Notes: generated by a model from the letters alone, not told the origin. A stretch of DNA of 64,000 nt from Sinorhizobium numidicum (GCF_029892045.1 NZ_CP120368.1:1858001-1922000), one strand, 5' to 3'. Numbered from the stretch's first letter, positions 44,875 through 54,089 are shown. Numbers and translations: made by a program.

Positions 44875-45639
44875 CTAATGCGCTGTGTAAGCGCCGTCGA
44901 CGAGATGGTAGCTGCCCGTGATGAAACTTGCCTCGTCTGACAGGAGAAAAGACACAAGCGCCGCCACCTCTTCCGGCGTGCCGCGCCTGCCCATTGGCTG
45001 AAGCGCGTCCAAGCGCCGGCTGTTCATTACCTCCCGATGTTCTGACAGAAGCGGTGTCTCGATCCAGCCGGGACCGACTGCGTTGATACGGACGCCAATT
45101 CTTGCGTATTCGATCGCGGCGGCCTTGGTCAGTCCGACGACTCCGTGTTTCGCTGCGGCGTATGCCGAAGCAGTCGGCACAGCAACGGAACCAAGAATGG
45201 AGGACATGTTGACGATGGCGCCTCCGCCCTGCGCGAGTATGGCGGCGATCTCGTATTTCATGCAGTAGAAGACGCCGTTCAGGTTCACGTCAATGATTCT
45301 CTGCCAGTTATCGAGGGGGTAATCCGCAGTCGCCTTCCGCGCGCCTTCGGTTCCGGCGTTGTTGACCGCCAGATGCAACCCGCCGCACTCTCGAACGGCG
45401 AAGTTGACCAACTGCTCCACAGTGCCCGCGTCGGCAACGTCGACCGCAAAATCGCGGGCCCTGCCTCCGGCCGAGCGTATTTCGGCCGCAACCGCAGCGG
45501 CCGCGTCGGCATTGAGATCGGCAACAACGACCTGGGCCCCCTCGTCGCCGAGTCGCCGCGATACGGCCGCGCCGATTCCGGAGCCTGCGCCGGTTACGAT
45601 GGCGACCTTTCCTTCGAAGCGAAGTTTCATCACATCCAT
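44875..45639 (-). CDS. short-chain dehydrogenase/reductase (FabG-like)
   Basis: A 254-residue classical SDR: cofactor loop TGAGSGIG, NNAG motif (AVNNAGTEGA), active-site serine in VNMSSILGSV and an intact YAAAK motif. The C-terminus (FITGSYHLVDGAYTAH) is standard for FabG-like dehydrogenases. D in VVVADLN after the second strand suggests NAD rather than NADP preference. Starts at 45639 and 45630 are both possible. No neighbouring pathway gene defines a substrate; it sits alone at the right edge of the accessory region. Confidence 0.9.
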   Translation of the reverse strand: MDVMKLRFEGKVAIVTGAGSGIGAAVSRRLGDEGAQVVVADLNADAAAAVAAEIRSAGGRARDFAVDVADAGTVEQLVNFAVRECGGLHLAVNNAGTEGARKATADYPLDNWQRIIDVNLNGVFYCMKYEIAAILAQGGGAIVNMSSILGSVAVPTASAYAAAKHGVVGLTKAAAIEYARIGVRINAVGPGWIETPLLSEHREVMNSRRLDALQPMGRRGTPEEVAALVSFLLSDEASFITGSYHLVDGAYTAH

Positions 45640-45950
45640 TCCTGCTTCTATTCCCGGCCTAGTCGAGCAGACGCGGACGGTTGCCGCAACAAGTTTCGTT
45701 CGGTCACAAAAATTGACCCCGGCGCTCGCGCTTTTCTGCGGCACCCGATCCTGGCAGAAATCTCCTGCGCATAGCCACGAAAATGCGAGTTCGGCATGAC
45801 TGCGCGCGGTCCCCCGGGGGATTTTCTGAGGCGTCGCAGTGCTCGTTCTCTGCGCCTCCCTTCCCATCTGCCCGTGCAAGGCTTGGCCGGCACGCGCAGT
45901 GGTGTTAAACACGATTCACGTAGGGAGTCGCAATTGCTTAGCAGGTGAAG
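45640..45950. other. divergent intergenic region, no gene seen
   Basis: About 310 bp between the SDR and the L,D-transpeptidase. It probably contains both promoters. The SDR frame stays open upstream through it, but without a plausible longer protein start. No repeat was recognised. Confidence 0.45.
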
Positions 45951-46535
45951 ATGGACAAGAACCGCGTGACGCGCCGGGTGCTCCTATTGGGCAGTCTGGC
46001 TTTGTTGGGCTCCGGATGCAGTTCGACGTGGGGACCCACGATAAGCCCCATAGCAGCCAAGCCGCGGGTGGACCCGCGGTACCGAAGGCGGGAAGTGCCC
46101 TACAATGGAAGCGAGCCGCCGGGAACGATCGTCGTCGATACAGTGGAGCGCTACCTCTATTACGTCGAGGGCGGCGGCTCGGCGATTCGCTATGGCATCG
46201 GCGTCGGAGAGGAAGGGCGCACTCTTAAGGGCAGAGTGAGGGTCGGCCGCAAGGCGGAATGGCCCTCATGGACGCCGACGGAAAACATGATGCGCCGCAA
46301 GCCGCACCTGCGGCAGTATGCTGGCGGCGTCTCGGGCGGCCTTCACAACCCATTGGGCGCCTCTGCGCTCTATCTCTATCGCGGCGCGGAAGACACCATG
46401 TTCCGGCTGCACGGGACGAACGAGCCGTGGACGATTGGTCAGGCGGTATCGAGCGGTTGCATCCGTCTTACAAACGAGGATATCGTTGATCTTTACGACC
46501 GTGCGCCCGTGGGGACGACGGTATTAATCGTCTGA
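45951..46535 (+). CDS. L,D-transpeptidase (YkuD) lipoprotein
   Basis: A 194-residue envelope enzyme that forms 3-3 cross-links in peptidoglycan or anchors proteins to it. The N-terminus combines arginines (RVTRRVLLLGSLALLGSG) with a lipobox ending in LGSGC. The YkuD catalytic site is complete: HGTNEPW followed by SSGCIRLTNEDI, with the nucleophilic cysteine. The length is typical of short rhizobial YkuD proteins, which occur in many paralogues. ATG 45951 follows AGGTGA; a GTG at 45945 is possible. Confidence 0.93.
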   Translation: MDKNRVTRRVLLLGSLALLGSGCSSTWGPTISPIAAKPRVDPRYRRREVPYNGSEPPGTIVVDTVERYLYYVEGGGSAIRYGIGVGEEGRTLKGRVRVGRKAEWPSWTPTENMMRRKPHLRQYAGGVSGGLHNPLGASALYLYRGAEDTMFRLHGTNEPWTIGQAVSSGCIRLTNEDIVDLYDRAPVGTTVLIV

Positions 46536-46725
46536 TGGTGTTTCTGCTTGTATTTGGGTATAAATAGATGAGCCATGTGTGTTTAGGCCCCGTTGAACGG
46601 TCCCGCAACGACAAACCCGATGCCAACTGTGTCCTTCTTGCACTAGGCTAAGGCCAGAATCGCCATTATTACTTGAAGTGTTGCCTTCGATAACCCATTC
46701 CCACTATTGAGGAAAGGACTTCTTG

Positions 46726-46866
46726 ATGAGCAGAATTCTAGTCGTGATGATTGCGTTGCTTTCTGTTGCCGGTCTTAGCGCCTGCGGTACGATTGGCAAA
46801 GGTAAAGGGAAGGCCCCGCCGCCTGCTGCAGAGGTAGCAGCAGAACCGGCTCCAGTATTTAAATAG
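46726..46866 (+). CDS. tiny lipoprotein
   Basis: A 46-residue predicted lipoprotein. Its signal MSRILVVMIALLSVAGLSAC ends in the lipobox LSAC, and the mature part is short and lysine/proline/alanine-rich (GKGKGKAPPPAAEVAAEPA). GAGGAAAGG lies upstream at acceptable spacing, and a long perfect hairpin follows the stop, so it looks like a complete small transcription unit. No family recognised; similar tiny lipoproteins occur in rhizobia. Confidence 0.78.
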   Translation: MSRILVVMIALLSVAGLSACGTIGKGKGKAPPPAAEVAAEPAPVFK

Positions 46867-46873
46867 CATCTAA

Positions 46874-46914
46874 CATTCCGTGGGGAAGGTTAGGCAGCCC
46901 TTCCCCACGGAATG
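46874..46914. terminator. strong hairpin after the tiny lipoprotein gene
   Basis: A perfect 16-bp stem (CATTCCGTGGGGAAGG and complement) with a short loop begins eight bases after the stop codon. It lacks a T-run on the forward side. A transcript-end or stability structure is likely. Confidence 0.75.
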
Positions 46915-47016
46915 CAAAATCAGGGCCGAGCCGGCTTTGAGATCGACGGCGTTCCGACGCCAGTAAAGGTAGGCTTAGGCCTGCGCTCATCTGACTTAAG
47001 GATCTAGAGCGTAGTG

Positions 47017-47601
47017 ATGACGCTTGTGCGAAGCCGTATATTCCCAATGATCTTGCTTGTATTCGCGGCAGCAGGATGTCAGTCGCAAGACAAGACGCCC
47101 GAACCGCGTTTCGTGTCGAGCAGCCCGGGCGCCCCGGCCAAACTTTTATCCGAAAGCCGGGAAGAAGGTTATTTCATCGAGTTTCGCTCGCGCTACGCAC
47201 TGAGCTACGGGCACACCTATGTCGTTTTCGGGCGCGCGACCAAGTCCGGCGCGATGATCAACCCAGAGGTTGCAGGGCTTGCCCCCGCTTCGAACGATCC
47301 CACGCCGTATGTTTTCGGGCATTTCGTGCCGGTCCCAGCGGAAACGGGCTTGAGCGATGGCGACTTGGAAGAAGAATACAGGTCGGCGAGCTGGCGTGTC
47401 ATGCTTACCGAGCCGGAATACAGGAAGGTCGTTGCGGACATTCGCAAGCTGAAGGAGAAGTCTCGCTTTTGGCATGCGACCTTCTATAACTGCAACGCCT
47501 TCGTGGCGGACATCGCGCGCTCTATGGGATATAAGACTCCCGGCATCTGGCTCAGGCCGCAAGAATTCATTACAAAGCTTCGGGAAATGAACGGGGGGTG
47601 A
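47017..47601 (+). CDS. lipoprotein of unknown function
   Basis: A 194-residue protein with a lipoprotein signal (FPMILLVFAAAGC). The mature region contains LSYGHTYVVFGRA and FWHATFYNCNAFVADIARSMG. The pairing of a conserved-looking His with a Cys in YNCNAFVADIA resembles the arrangement in papain-like/NlpC-type folds (circularly permuted forms), but this is a tentative reading. Start: ATG 47017 or the adjacent GTG 47014. It precedes the ICMT-like gene by about 140 bp. Confidence 0.72.
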   Translation: MTLVRSRIFPMILLVFAAAGCQSQDKTPEPRFVSSSPGAPAKLLSESREEGYFIEFRSRYALSYGHTYVVFGRATKSGAMINPEVAGLAPASNDPTPYVFGHFVPVPAETGLSDGDLEEEYRSASWRVMLTEPEYRKVVADIRKLKEKSRFWHATFYNCNAFVADIARSMGYKTPGIWLRPQEFITKLREMNGG

Positions 47602-47740
47602 ATGCGATCAGGTGGGACCCTCTCCGTCTAATTGGCAGAAAAACAGGCGTGGATACCGGCACGTTGTCGGTCGGAATGAGGCGGTGACACCTTTGGCAGG
47701 AGAGCAGCAATCCTCGATCGCAGAAGCTCTGGTGAGCTAA

Positions 47741-48334
47741 GTGAGCATGTCGGTAGCTTCCGTCGGTGAGATTTTTTGGGTACTCGGGATCATCGCCTGG
47801 TACTTCATCCGGCGTCCTTACGAGCGCCGCGCCAAGCGCGTGCGGGTGGTCAGCCACCGCCGCTCACCTTCCGAGATAGCCGGGCTTGCGGCCGCCCTGC
47901 TTGGCCTTGCCATCATACCCGGGTTTTACGTTGCCAGCGGCATGCCGGAAGCGGCCGACTACCCTGCCCGCCCATGGGCCGTGGCTGTCGGGGCGATGAT
48001 CTTCTTCGCCGCAATGTGGGTCTTTCGCAGAACCCACAAGGAGCTCGGCCGGAATTGGTCCGTCACGCTGGAGATTCGCGACCAGCATGAACTGGTTTGC
48101 GGGGGGCCTTACGTCCTCGTCCGCCATCCCATGTACACTTCTTTCCTGCTCATGGGGCTTGGCCAGGCCTTTCTATTGTCGAACTGGGTCGCCGGGCTCT
48201 CGGGCTTGATCGGCTTCGCTGTGCTTTTTCTTCTAAGGGTGGACGAGGAGGAGCGTATGATGTTGGAAATATTCGGCTCGCGTTATCGCTCCTATATGGA
48301 GAGAACCAAGCGAATTATCCCTTATCTGTACTAG
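47741..48334 (+). CDS. isoprenylcysteine carboxyl methyltransferase-like membrane protein
   Basis: A 197-residue integral membrane methyltransferase of the ICMT/PEMT type. Four to five hydrophobic segments are followed by the SAM-binding signature GGPYVLVRHPMYTSFLLMG and the C-terminal EERMMLEIFGSRYRSYMERT, both standard for the family. Bacterial members methylate lipids or small hydrophobic acids; protein isoprenylcysteine is not expected in bacteria. Start 47741 (GTG) or 47747 (ATG). It is followed after 7 bp by an E2-like acyltransferase and then an SDR, suggesting a small lipid-modifying operon (inference). Confidence 0.88.
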   Translation: MSMSVASVGEIFWVLGIIAWYFIRRPYERRAKRVRVVSHRRSPSEIAGLAAALLGLAIIPGFYVASGMPEAADYPARPWAVAVGAMIFFAAMWVFRRTHKELGRNWSVTLEIRDQHELVCGGPYVLVRHPMYTSFLLMGLGQAFLLSNWVAGLSGLIGFAVLFLLRVDEEERMMLEIFGSRYRSYMERTKRIIPYLY

Positions 48335-48341
48335 AGGTGGC

Positions 48342-49127
48342 ATGATGCGCGGCCGAGCTCTCAAGCTTTCGGCGCCACGGCGCCTCGTTTGTGATCTGAT
48401 GAGGTTCTCGATCGGGGTGCCGCGGGTCACCGTGCAGCGGCAGATGAATCTCGGTCCGCTCCAAGAGAGCAGGGTGGCTCAGCAAAGCAGACCGTCCTGG
48501 ACGGTGCTTTTCCTGAAGGGTTACGCGCTTCTTGCCCTGGAGACGCCGGAGTTGCGGCGCGCTTATGTCAAGCTGCCAAGGCCGCAGCTCTATGAATATC
48601 CTGCAAACGTCGCCTCCATTGCCCACGAGCGCGAGCATCACGGCGAACGGGTTGTGCTGCTGAGTACTATCAAAAGTCCCGAGCGCCGATCGATCGGCGA
48701 ATTGGGAGCATTGATTCACGCGGCCCGAACACGTCCCGTGCTTGAGATCAAGGAGTTCCGGCGCGCCTTGAAGGTTGCCCGCATGCCGGGGCCCATCAGA
48801 TGGCTGCTGATGTGGCTTGGGCTGAATATCGGGCGGCAGCGGGCGCGCCATTTCGGCACGTTTCAACTGTCGGTCTATTCCGGCCTCGGGGCAGAGTCCC
48901 TCAACCCGCTCACGCCCTTGACCACCCTCCTCAATTACGGCCCGATCGACGAGGATGGATCGGTGAGTGTCCGCATCCACTACGATCACCGGGTCATGGA
49001 TGGCGCCAACGTGGCGCGAGCCCTGGAGCGGTTCGAAGAAATCCTGAACGGCGAAATCACCGCTGAAGTGCAAGGCCTTGCTCAAAGCGAAAGCGTTCCG
49101 GCCGCCGCGTCAAGGGTCGCAACATGA
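48342..49127 (+). CDS. stand-alone 2-oxoacid dehydrogenase E2-type acyltransferase domain
   Basis: A 261-residue protein with the chloramphenicol acetyltransferase-like fold of E2 catalytic domains. The signature YDHRVMDGANVARAL near residues 212-226 contains the DHRxxDG active-site motif with its histidine. No lipoyl or subunit-binding domain is present, so it is not a normal dehydrogenase-complex component. The N-terminal part (VPRVTVQRQMNLG) resembles the start of E2 catalytic cores. It overlaps the downstream SDR by ATGA and follows the ICMT-like gene closely, so all three are probably co-expressed. The acyl donor and acceptor are unknown. Confidence 0.83.
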   Translation: MMRGRALKLSAPRRLVCDLMRFSIGVPRVTVQRQMNLGPLQESRVAQQSRPSWTVLFLKGYALLALETPELRRAYVKLPRPQLYEYPANVASIAHEREHHGERVVLLSTIKSPERRSIGELGALIHAARTRPVLEIKEFRRALKVARMPGPIRWLLMWLGLNIGRQRARHFGTFQLSVYSGLGAESLNPLTPLTTLLNYGPIDEDGSVSVRIHYDHRVMDGANVARALERFEEILNGEITAEVQGLAQSESVPAAASRVAT

Positions 49128-49984
49128 CCCTGCACAGCCTGGTCCGGCCGGCCGTCGTCGTGGTCGGCGCGTCACGCGGCATTGGGAAGGCCATTGCCGA
49201 AGTCGCTGCGAAGGAGGGAGCTACCGTCGTTTTGGTGGCACGTTCGCCTGAGGGGCTTGCCGCGGCCGCAACCGACATCCGGAAGGCGGGCGGCGAGGCA
49301 ATCACGTTGGCGTTGGATCTCATGGCCGAGGACGCAGCGGCGCGCCTGGAGGACTTCCTTTCCGCAAACAGCTTGATGTGCGATGTCCTCGTCAACAGTG
49401 CCGGCTATGGCTTGCGCGGCGGCGCGACGGTGCTCCCTGTCGATGATCAGCTTGGGATCATTGATCTCAACATACGCGCCCTTACCCATCTTACTTTGCA
49501 CTTTCTGCCAGGCATGGTGGCGCGCGGGCGTGGCGGCGTCATCAATCTCGGTTCCGTCGCCAGCTTCACTCCCGGTCCCTATATGGCGTTGTACTATGCC
49601 AGCAAGGGCTTCGTGCGCTCCTTTTCGGAAGCGCTTCATCAAGAACTGCGCGGCACCAGCGTGACCGTCACCTGTGTCGCCCCCGGCCCGGTATCAACAG
49701 AATTTCTTGAAAAGTCCGGCGCCAATCGGGCGGCATTGTTCAAGATCTTGCCGAAGCTCGATTCCGAGTACGTGGCCGAACGCGCGTGGCACGGATTCAA
49801 ATCCGGTCGTCGCCTCGTCGTGCCAGGCATCTCCGCCAAGTTGACCGCTTTTGTGGCGGCGTTGTTACCCTCCGCAGTCATGCTGCCGCTGATCGGCCGC
49901 TTGCAGCGCAGGAGCAATGACCCGTGCCCATGCGGTTCGGGTAAGAAGTTCAAGGCATGCTGCGGTGCCCGCAGCAACTCTTAG
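49124..49984 (+). CDS. short-chain dehydrogenase with C-terminal SEC-C zinc motif
   Basis: A 286-residue SDR with an intact fold: cofactor loop GASRGIG, NSAG motif, serine in LGSVASFTPG and the YASKG active site. After a hydrophobic stretch (LTAFVAALLPSAVMLPLIG) the protein ends with DPCPCGSGKKFKACCG, a complete SEC-C motif (C268, C270, C279, C280) like the zinc tail of SecA. SDRs normally end before such a motif, so this is a fusion. The start overlaps the E2-like gene by ATGA. It may target the enzyme to ribosomes, SecB or membranes by analogy with SecA, which is inference. Confidence 0.92.
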   Translation: MTLHSLVRPAVVVVGASRGIGKAIAEVAAKEGATVVLVARSPEGLAAAATDIRKAGGEAITLALDLMAEDAAARLEDFLSANSLMCDVLVNSAGYGLRGGATVLPVDDQLGIIDLNIRALTHLTLHFLPGMVARGRGGVINLGSVASFTPGPYMALYYASKGFVRSFSEALHQELRGTSVTVTCVAPGPVSTEFLEKSGANRAALFKILPKLDSEYVAERAWHGFKSGRRLVVPGISAKLTAFVAALLPSAVMLPLIGRLQRRSNDPCPCGSGKKFKACCGARSNS

Positions 49985-50262
49985 CGGATCATAGCCAAAA
50001 GTTGGTGACCGGAAGGGTCGTTCGCCAATCGGGCTCTTGGGACTCGATGCGAGATGACGAATGCGTCTCTCACAAGCCCTGCCATGCAATCACGCAATTA
50101 TGATTGCTGAGCCGATGGTTTAAGCGATTTCCGCACTCCATTGAAAACACGCGAATATCCCAGAATATCTGTCGGGCGCGCCAATTGCAGAGGAAAAGCA
50201 GCGCTTATCAGAGTAATCGGCAAGCCTATCCTTCTGACGATGACGTCCTGATGGAGGCCGAC

Positions 50263-50673
50263 ATGACAAGAGTGGTCGCTATCGCGCTGTATCTCGGGCT
50301 CGCGGGAGCCGCCTTCGCGGACGAACCGGTGGATACGGCAAAGTTCGTCATTCGTGCCCAGATCCAGGCTTTTCTCGACGACGACGCGGATACCGCCTAT
50401 TCCCTCGCCTCGCCGGCGATCCGGGCAAGGTTTCCGGACAAGATGCTTTTCCTCGACATGGTAAAGCGAAACTATCAGCACCTCTACCGGCCGGGCAGTT
50501 TCGCCTTCGGCCGCTCGAAGGTCGTCGGCGATGAAGTGATCCAGGAGGTACTGATCTCCGGATCGGACGGCAAGGACTGGACGGCGATCTACGCCTTGGT
50601 CAAGCAGCCGGACGGCAACTATAAGGTCAATGGCGTGATGATGATTCAGACCGCGCCTGGTCCAGAGCTTTGA
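50263..50673 (+). CDS. DUF4864 family secreted protein
   Basis: A 136-residue protein with a signal peptide (VVAIALYLGLAGAAFADEP) and a cystatin/NTF2-like single domain matching DUF4864: QIQAFLDDDADTAYSLASPAIRARF, MVKRNYQHLYRPGSFAFG and VNGVMM near the end. Function is unknown; members are predicted periplasmic. GGAGG at ideal spacing decides the ATG at 50263. It is convergent with tgt, with 20 bp between. Confidence 0.85.
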   Translation: MTRVVAIALYLGLAGAAFADEPVDTAKFVIRAQIQAFLDDDADTAYSLASPAIRARFPDKMLFLDMVKRNYQHLYRPGSFAFGRSKVVGDEVIQEVLISGSDGKDWTAIYALVKQPDGNYKVNGVMMIQTAPGPEL

Positions 50674-50693
50674 TCATAGATCAGCGGTGAGCC

Positions 50694-51824
50694 TTAGACC
50701 GGGGGGAGATCCCCGCGTTGCCAACCTTCCTGGGTCTCCGCCATGAAATCGGCATAGCGCCCCTCCTCGATTGCCTTGCGGATGCCGGCCATCAAGTCCT
50801 GGTAATAGGCAAGATTGTTCCAGCTAAGCAGCATGCCGCCAAGCGATTCATTTGATCGAATCAGGTGGTGTAGGTAGGCGCGCGAATAATCGCGGGTGGC
50901 CGGGCATGACGACTGCTCGTCAAGCGGCCGCGCGTCTTCAGCGTGCCGCGCATTGCGCAGGTTGATCCGGCCGTAGCGGGTGAAAGCCAAGCCATGGCGG
51001 CCGGAACGGGTCGGCATGACGCAGTCGAACATATCGATCCCATGCGCGACCGATTTCAGGATATCGTCGGGCGTGCCGACGCCCATCAGATAACGCGGCT
51101 TTTCCTCCGGCAATGCCGGGCAGGTGACATCGAGCATGTCAAGCATGACCTCCTGCGGTTCTCCAACGGCGAGGCCGCCGACGGCATAGCCCTTGAGGTC
51201 GAGATCTTTGAGCGCCAGTGCCGAGCGCTCTCGCAGCTTCGCGGTGTCGCCGCCCTGGACGATGCCGAACATCGCCTTGCCTGGCTGATCGCCGAAGGCA
51301 ACTTTGCATCGCTCCGCCCAACGCAGCGACATCTCCATTGCCCGCTCGACGTCGTTTGGCTCGGCCGGCAGCGCGACGCACTCGTCGAGCTGCATCTGGA
51401 TATCGCTGTCGAGGAGGCCTTGGATCTCTATCGAGCGCTCGGGCGACATATGGTAGAGGGCGCCATCGATGTGGCTCTTGAAGGTTACGCCCTGCTCATC
51501 GAGCTTGCGCAATCCGGAGAGCGACATGACTTGGAAGCCGCCGCTGTCCGTCAGAATAGGCCCCTCCCAGCGGATGAAGTTGTGGAGGCCCCCGAGCCGC
51601 GCGACGCGCTCGGCACCGGGACGCAGCATCAGATGGTAGGTGTTTCCGAGAATGATATCGGCGCCGACGTCGCGTACCTGCTCCAGGTACATCGCCTTGA
51701 CCGTGCCGACTGTTCCGACCGGCATGAAGGCCGGGGTGCGGATCGTCCCGCGGGGCATGGAAACCTCGCCGCGGCGCGCCTTGCCGTCGGTCGCAAGCAA
51801 CTTGAATTGGAACGTCTCGGTCAT
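50694..51824 (-). CDS. tgt: queuine tRNA-ribosyltransferase
   Basis: Exchanges guanine-34 of GUN-anticodon tRNAs for preQ1, the key base-swap of queuosine synthesis. The 376-residue enzyme has [11 protein letters not shown] (nucleophilic/catalytic Asp region), [12 protein letters not shown] and the zinc-binding ligands in the C-terminal half ([16 protein letters not shown] region). Length is standard. It starts at 51824, immediately next to the queA stop, so queA-tgt are one unit transcribed in reverse. Confidence 0.97.
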   Translation of the reverse strand: MTETFQFKLLATDGKARRGEVSMPRGTIRTPAFMPVGTVGTVKAMYLEQVRDVGADIILGNTYHLMLRPGAERVARLGGLHNFIRWEGPILTDSGGFQVMSLSGLRKLDEQGVTFKSHIDGALYHMSPERSIEIQGLLDSDIQMQLDECVALPAEPNDVERAMEMSLRWAERCKVAFGDQPGKAMFGIVQGGDTAKLRERSALALKDLDLKGYAVGGLAVGEPQEVMLDMLDVTCPALPEEKPRYLMGVGTPDDILKSVAHGIDMFDCVMPTRSGRHGLAFTRYGRINLRNARHAEDARPLDEQSSCPATRDYSRAYLHHLIRSNESLGGMLLSWNNLAYYQDLMAGIRKAIEEGRYADFMAETQEGWQRGDLPPV

Positions 51825-52907
51825 CTAGTCTTTCCGGAAAAGCAGGCTCGAATCGCCATAGGAATAGAAGCGGTAGCCGGTGGCGATGGCATGGGCATAG
51901 GCGGCACGCATGGTCTCGAGCCCGGCAAAGGCCGAAACCAGCATGAACAGCGTCGATTTCGGCAGGTGGAAATTGGTCATCAGCATGTCAACGGTGCGGA
52001 AACGATAGCCCGGCGTGATGAAGATGCCGGTCGGGCCCGACCAGGGGCGGATCGTGCCTTCCTTCGTTGCAGCGCTCTCGATCAACCGCAGCGACGTTGT
52101 GCCAACACAGACGATGCGCCCACCCCTCTCCCGAACCGCATTCAGCTTTTCCGCCGTTGCCGCGTCCACGTGGCCGATTTCCTCGTGCATCACGTGATCG
52201 TCGGTATCGTCGGTCTTGACCGGCAGGAAGGTCCCAGCGCCCACATGCAAGGTCACGAAATGCCGCTCGACGCCGGCCTCATCGAGCTTGGCGAAAAGGC
52301 GGTCGGTGAAATGCAGGCCGGCGGTCGGTGCGGCTACCGCCCCCTCCTCCCGAGCATAGACGGTCTGATAGTCGGCCCAATCACGCGCGTCTTCGGCCCG
52401 CTTGGAAGCAATATAGGGCGGCAGCGGGATATGTCCTACAGCCGTGATCGCCTCGTCGAGAACCGGTCCGGAAAGCTCGAAACGAAGGGTCACCTCGCCA
52501 GCATCGGCCTTTTCTTCGACCGTCGCGTCCAGTGTGCCGAGCAGGCAACTGCTTCCGCCATGACCGAAACTGATCCGGTCCCCCAGCTTCAGTCGGCGCG
52601 CCGGCCGTGCGAATGCCTTCCAGCGATCGGGTGCAACGCGCATGTGAAGCGTCAGCGAAACCGGTGTGGTGATCTCTTCACCGCGCCTGCGGATGCCTTC
52701 GAGCTGTGCCGGTATGACCTTGGTGTCATTGAAGACCAGCGCGTCGCCAGGCTTCAGGAAGGAGGGCAAGTCGAGAACGCCGCAATCGCTGAGAACCGGT
52801 TCGCCCTCCGGCCGCACAACGAGCATGCGGGCGCTGTCGCGCGGGCTCGCGGGCCGCAGCGCGATAGAAGTTTCCGGCAGGTCGAAATCGAACAGGTCTA
52901 CGCGCAT
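51825..52907 (-). CDS. queA: S-adenosylmethionine:tRNA ribosyltransferase-isomerase
   Basis: Transfers and rearranges the ribosyl part of SAM onto preQ1-tRNA to give epoxyqueuosine. The 360-residue length and the motifs [39 protein letters not shown] and [19 protein letters not shown] are diagnostic. The start at 52907 gives the conserved N-terminus; a longer frame begins 12 bases upstream. It is the first gene of queA-tgt. A terminator just upstream separates it from the cyclophilin genes. Confidence 0.97.
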   Translation of the reverse strand: MRVDLFDFDLPETSIALRPASPRDSARMLVVRPEGEPVLSDCGVLDLPSFLKPGDALVFNDTKVIPAQLEGIRRRGEEITTPVSLTLHMRVAPDRWKAFARPARRLKLGDRISFGHGGSSCLLGTLDATVEEKADAGEVTLRFELSGPVLDEAITAVGHIPLPPYIASKRAEDARDWADYQTVYAREEGAVAAPTAGLHFTDRLFAKLDEAGVERHFVTLHVGAGTFLPVKTDDTDDHVMHEEIGHVDAATAEKLNAVRERGGRIVCVGTTSLRLIESAATKEGTIRPWSGPTGIFITPGYRFRTVDMLMTNFHLPKSTLFMLVSAFAGLETMRAAYAHAIATGYRFYSYGDSSLLFRKD

Positions 52908-52929
52908 CGAAGGTGCCAAACAAAAGCAA

Positions 52930-52966
52930 ACCCGCCCCGGCGCCTTTCGGCGCGACCGGGGCGGGT
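52930..52966 (-). terminator. intrinsic terminator after the cyclophilin genes
   Basis: A GC-rich stem ACCCGCCCCGG/CCGGGGCGGGT, followed on the reverse strand by TTTGCTTTTG, lies right after the cytoplasmic cyclophilin stop and before queA. It is a classical Rho-independent terminator. Confidence 0.88.
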
Positions 52967-52983
52967 CTGTGCATTAGCGCAAA

Positions 52984-53493
52984 TCAGGCGTCGGCGGCAA
53001 CCCGCATCGACACGATCGTATCGGGATCGCGCACCGGCTCGCCGCGTTTGATCTTGTCCACGTTCTCCATGCCTTCGATCACCTGGCCCCAGACGGAATA
53101 TTGCTTGTTGAGCCAGGGAGCGTCGGTGAAGCAGATGAAGAACTGCGAATTGGCCGAGTTCGGCATCTGGCTGCGGGCCATGGAGCAGGTGCCGCGGACA
53201 TGGCTGACATTGGAGAACTCGGCCTTCAGGTCAGGCTTGGACGAGCCGCCCATGCCGGCACGTGCCGGGTTGAAGTCATCACTGCCGGTCTTGCCGTACT
53301 GCACGTCGCCTGTCTGCGCCATGAAATCCTCGATCACGCGATGGAAGACGACGCCGTCATAGGCGCCCTCCCGTGTCAGTTCCTTGACACGAGCAACATG
53401 ACCGGGAGCCACATCCGGCAGCAGTTCGATCACGACCTTGCCCTTGGTGGTTTCCATGATGATCGTGTTTTCCGGATCCTTGATCTCGGCCAT
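52984..53493 (-). CDS. cytoplasmic peptidyl-prolyl isomerase (cyclophilin)
   Basis: A 169-residue cyclophilin that speeds prolyl cis-trans isomerisation. It has no signal peptide (MAEIKDPENTIIMETTKGKV) and shows the core motifs FHRVIEDFMAQTGD, MARSQMPNSANSQFFI and VWGQVIEGMENVDKI. It is the second of two cyclophilin genes in tandem, 23 bp after the secreted paralogue. The two clearly arose by duplication and serve different compartments. An intrinsic terminator follows. Confidence 0.95.
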   Translation of the reverse strand: MAEIKDPENTIIMETTKGKVVIELLPDVAPGHVARVKELTREGAYDGVVFHRVIEDFMAQTGDVQYGKTGSDDFNPARAGMGGSSKPDLKAEFSNVSHVRGTCSMARSQMPNSANSQFFICFTDAPWLNKQYSVWGQVIEGMENVDKIKRGEPVRDPDTIVSMRVAADA

Positions 53494-53516
53494 GGTTCTT
53501 CTCCTTCTGTTTAAAC

Positions 53517-54089
53517 TTACTTGCCGACCTTCACACTGATCATGCGGTCTGGATCGTTGACGGCACCGTTGCCGGCCTCGTCGCCAAGCTTGATCTTGTC
53601 GACATTTTCCATGCCTTCGATAACCTTTCCGACGACAGTGTATTGTCCGTTGAGGAAATCGCCGGGCGCGAACATGATGAAGAACTGCGAGTTGGCGCTG
53701 TCCGGGCTCTGCGCGCGCGCCATGCCCACCGTACCACGTTCAAAGGGAACATCGGAGAATTCTGCCGGCAGATCGGGCTTGGACGACCCGCCTGTACCGG
53801 CAAGCTCAGCCTGAAAACCGTCCTTCATGTCGCCATATTGCACGTCGCCGGTCTGCGCCATGAACCCTTTGATCACCCGGTGGAAGGCGACATTGTCGTA
53901 TTCGCCTGCCGCCGCGAGTTCCTTGATCTGCTGGACGTGCTTCGGCGCAACGTCTGGACGGAGTTCGATCACAACCGGGCCATCCTTGAGCTGGATCGTG
54001 AGGAGGTTTTCGCTCGACTGCGCGAAGGCGCCTCCGGTCAGGGTGGCGAGCGCCAAGGCGCCTGAGAAAGCGAGTTGGAGGATTTTCAT
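53517..54089 (-). CDS. periplasmic peptidyl-prolyl isomerase (cyclophilin)
   Basis: A 190-residue cyclophilin with an N-terminal signal peptide (ILQLAFSGALALATLTGGAFAQ) and the same core as its downstream neighbour: FHRVIKGFMAQTGD, MARAQSPDSANSQFFI, VVGKVIEGMENVDKI. It is predicted to assist folding of exported proteins. ATG 54089 follows AGGGAG and is preferred over the longer frame that would overlap coaD. It lies 34 bp after coaD. Confidence 0.95.
   Translation of the reverse strand: MKILQLAFSGALALATLTGGAFAQSSENLLTIQLKDGPVVIELRPDVAPKHVQQIKELAAAGEYDNVAFHRVIKGFMAQTGDVQYGDMKDGFQAELAGTGGSSKPDLPAEFSDVPFERGTVGMARAQSPDSANSQFFIMFAPGDFLNGQYTVVGKVIEGMENVDKIKLGDEAGNGAVNDPDRMISVKVGK

Noticed and set aside
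45800..45830. Palindromic CCCCCGGGGG followed by TTTT as a terminator
   Set aside because: The palindrome has no room for a loop, so it cannot form a stable hairpin of the usual kind.
50943..53051. A 702-codon forward open frame
   Set aside because: It is antisense to tgt and queA, whose motifs and lengths are complete. High-GC codon bias produces long open antisense frames.
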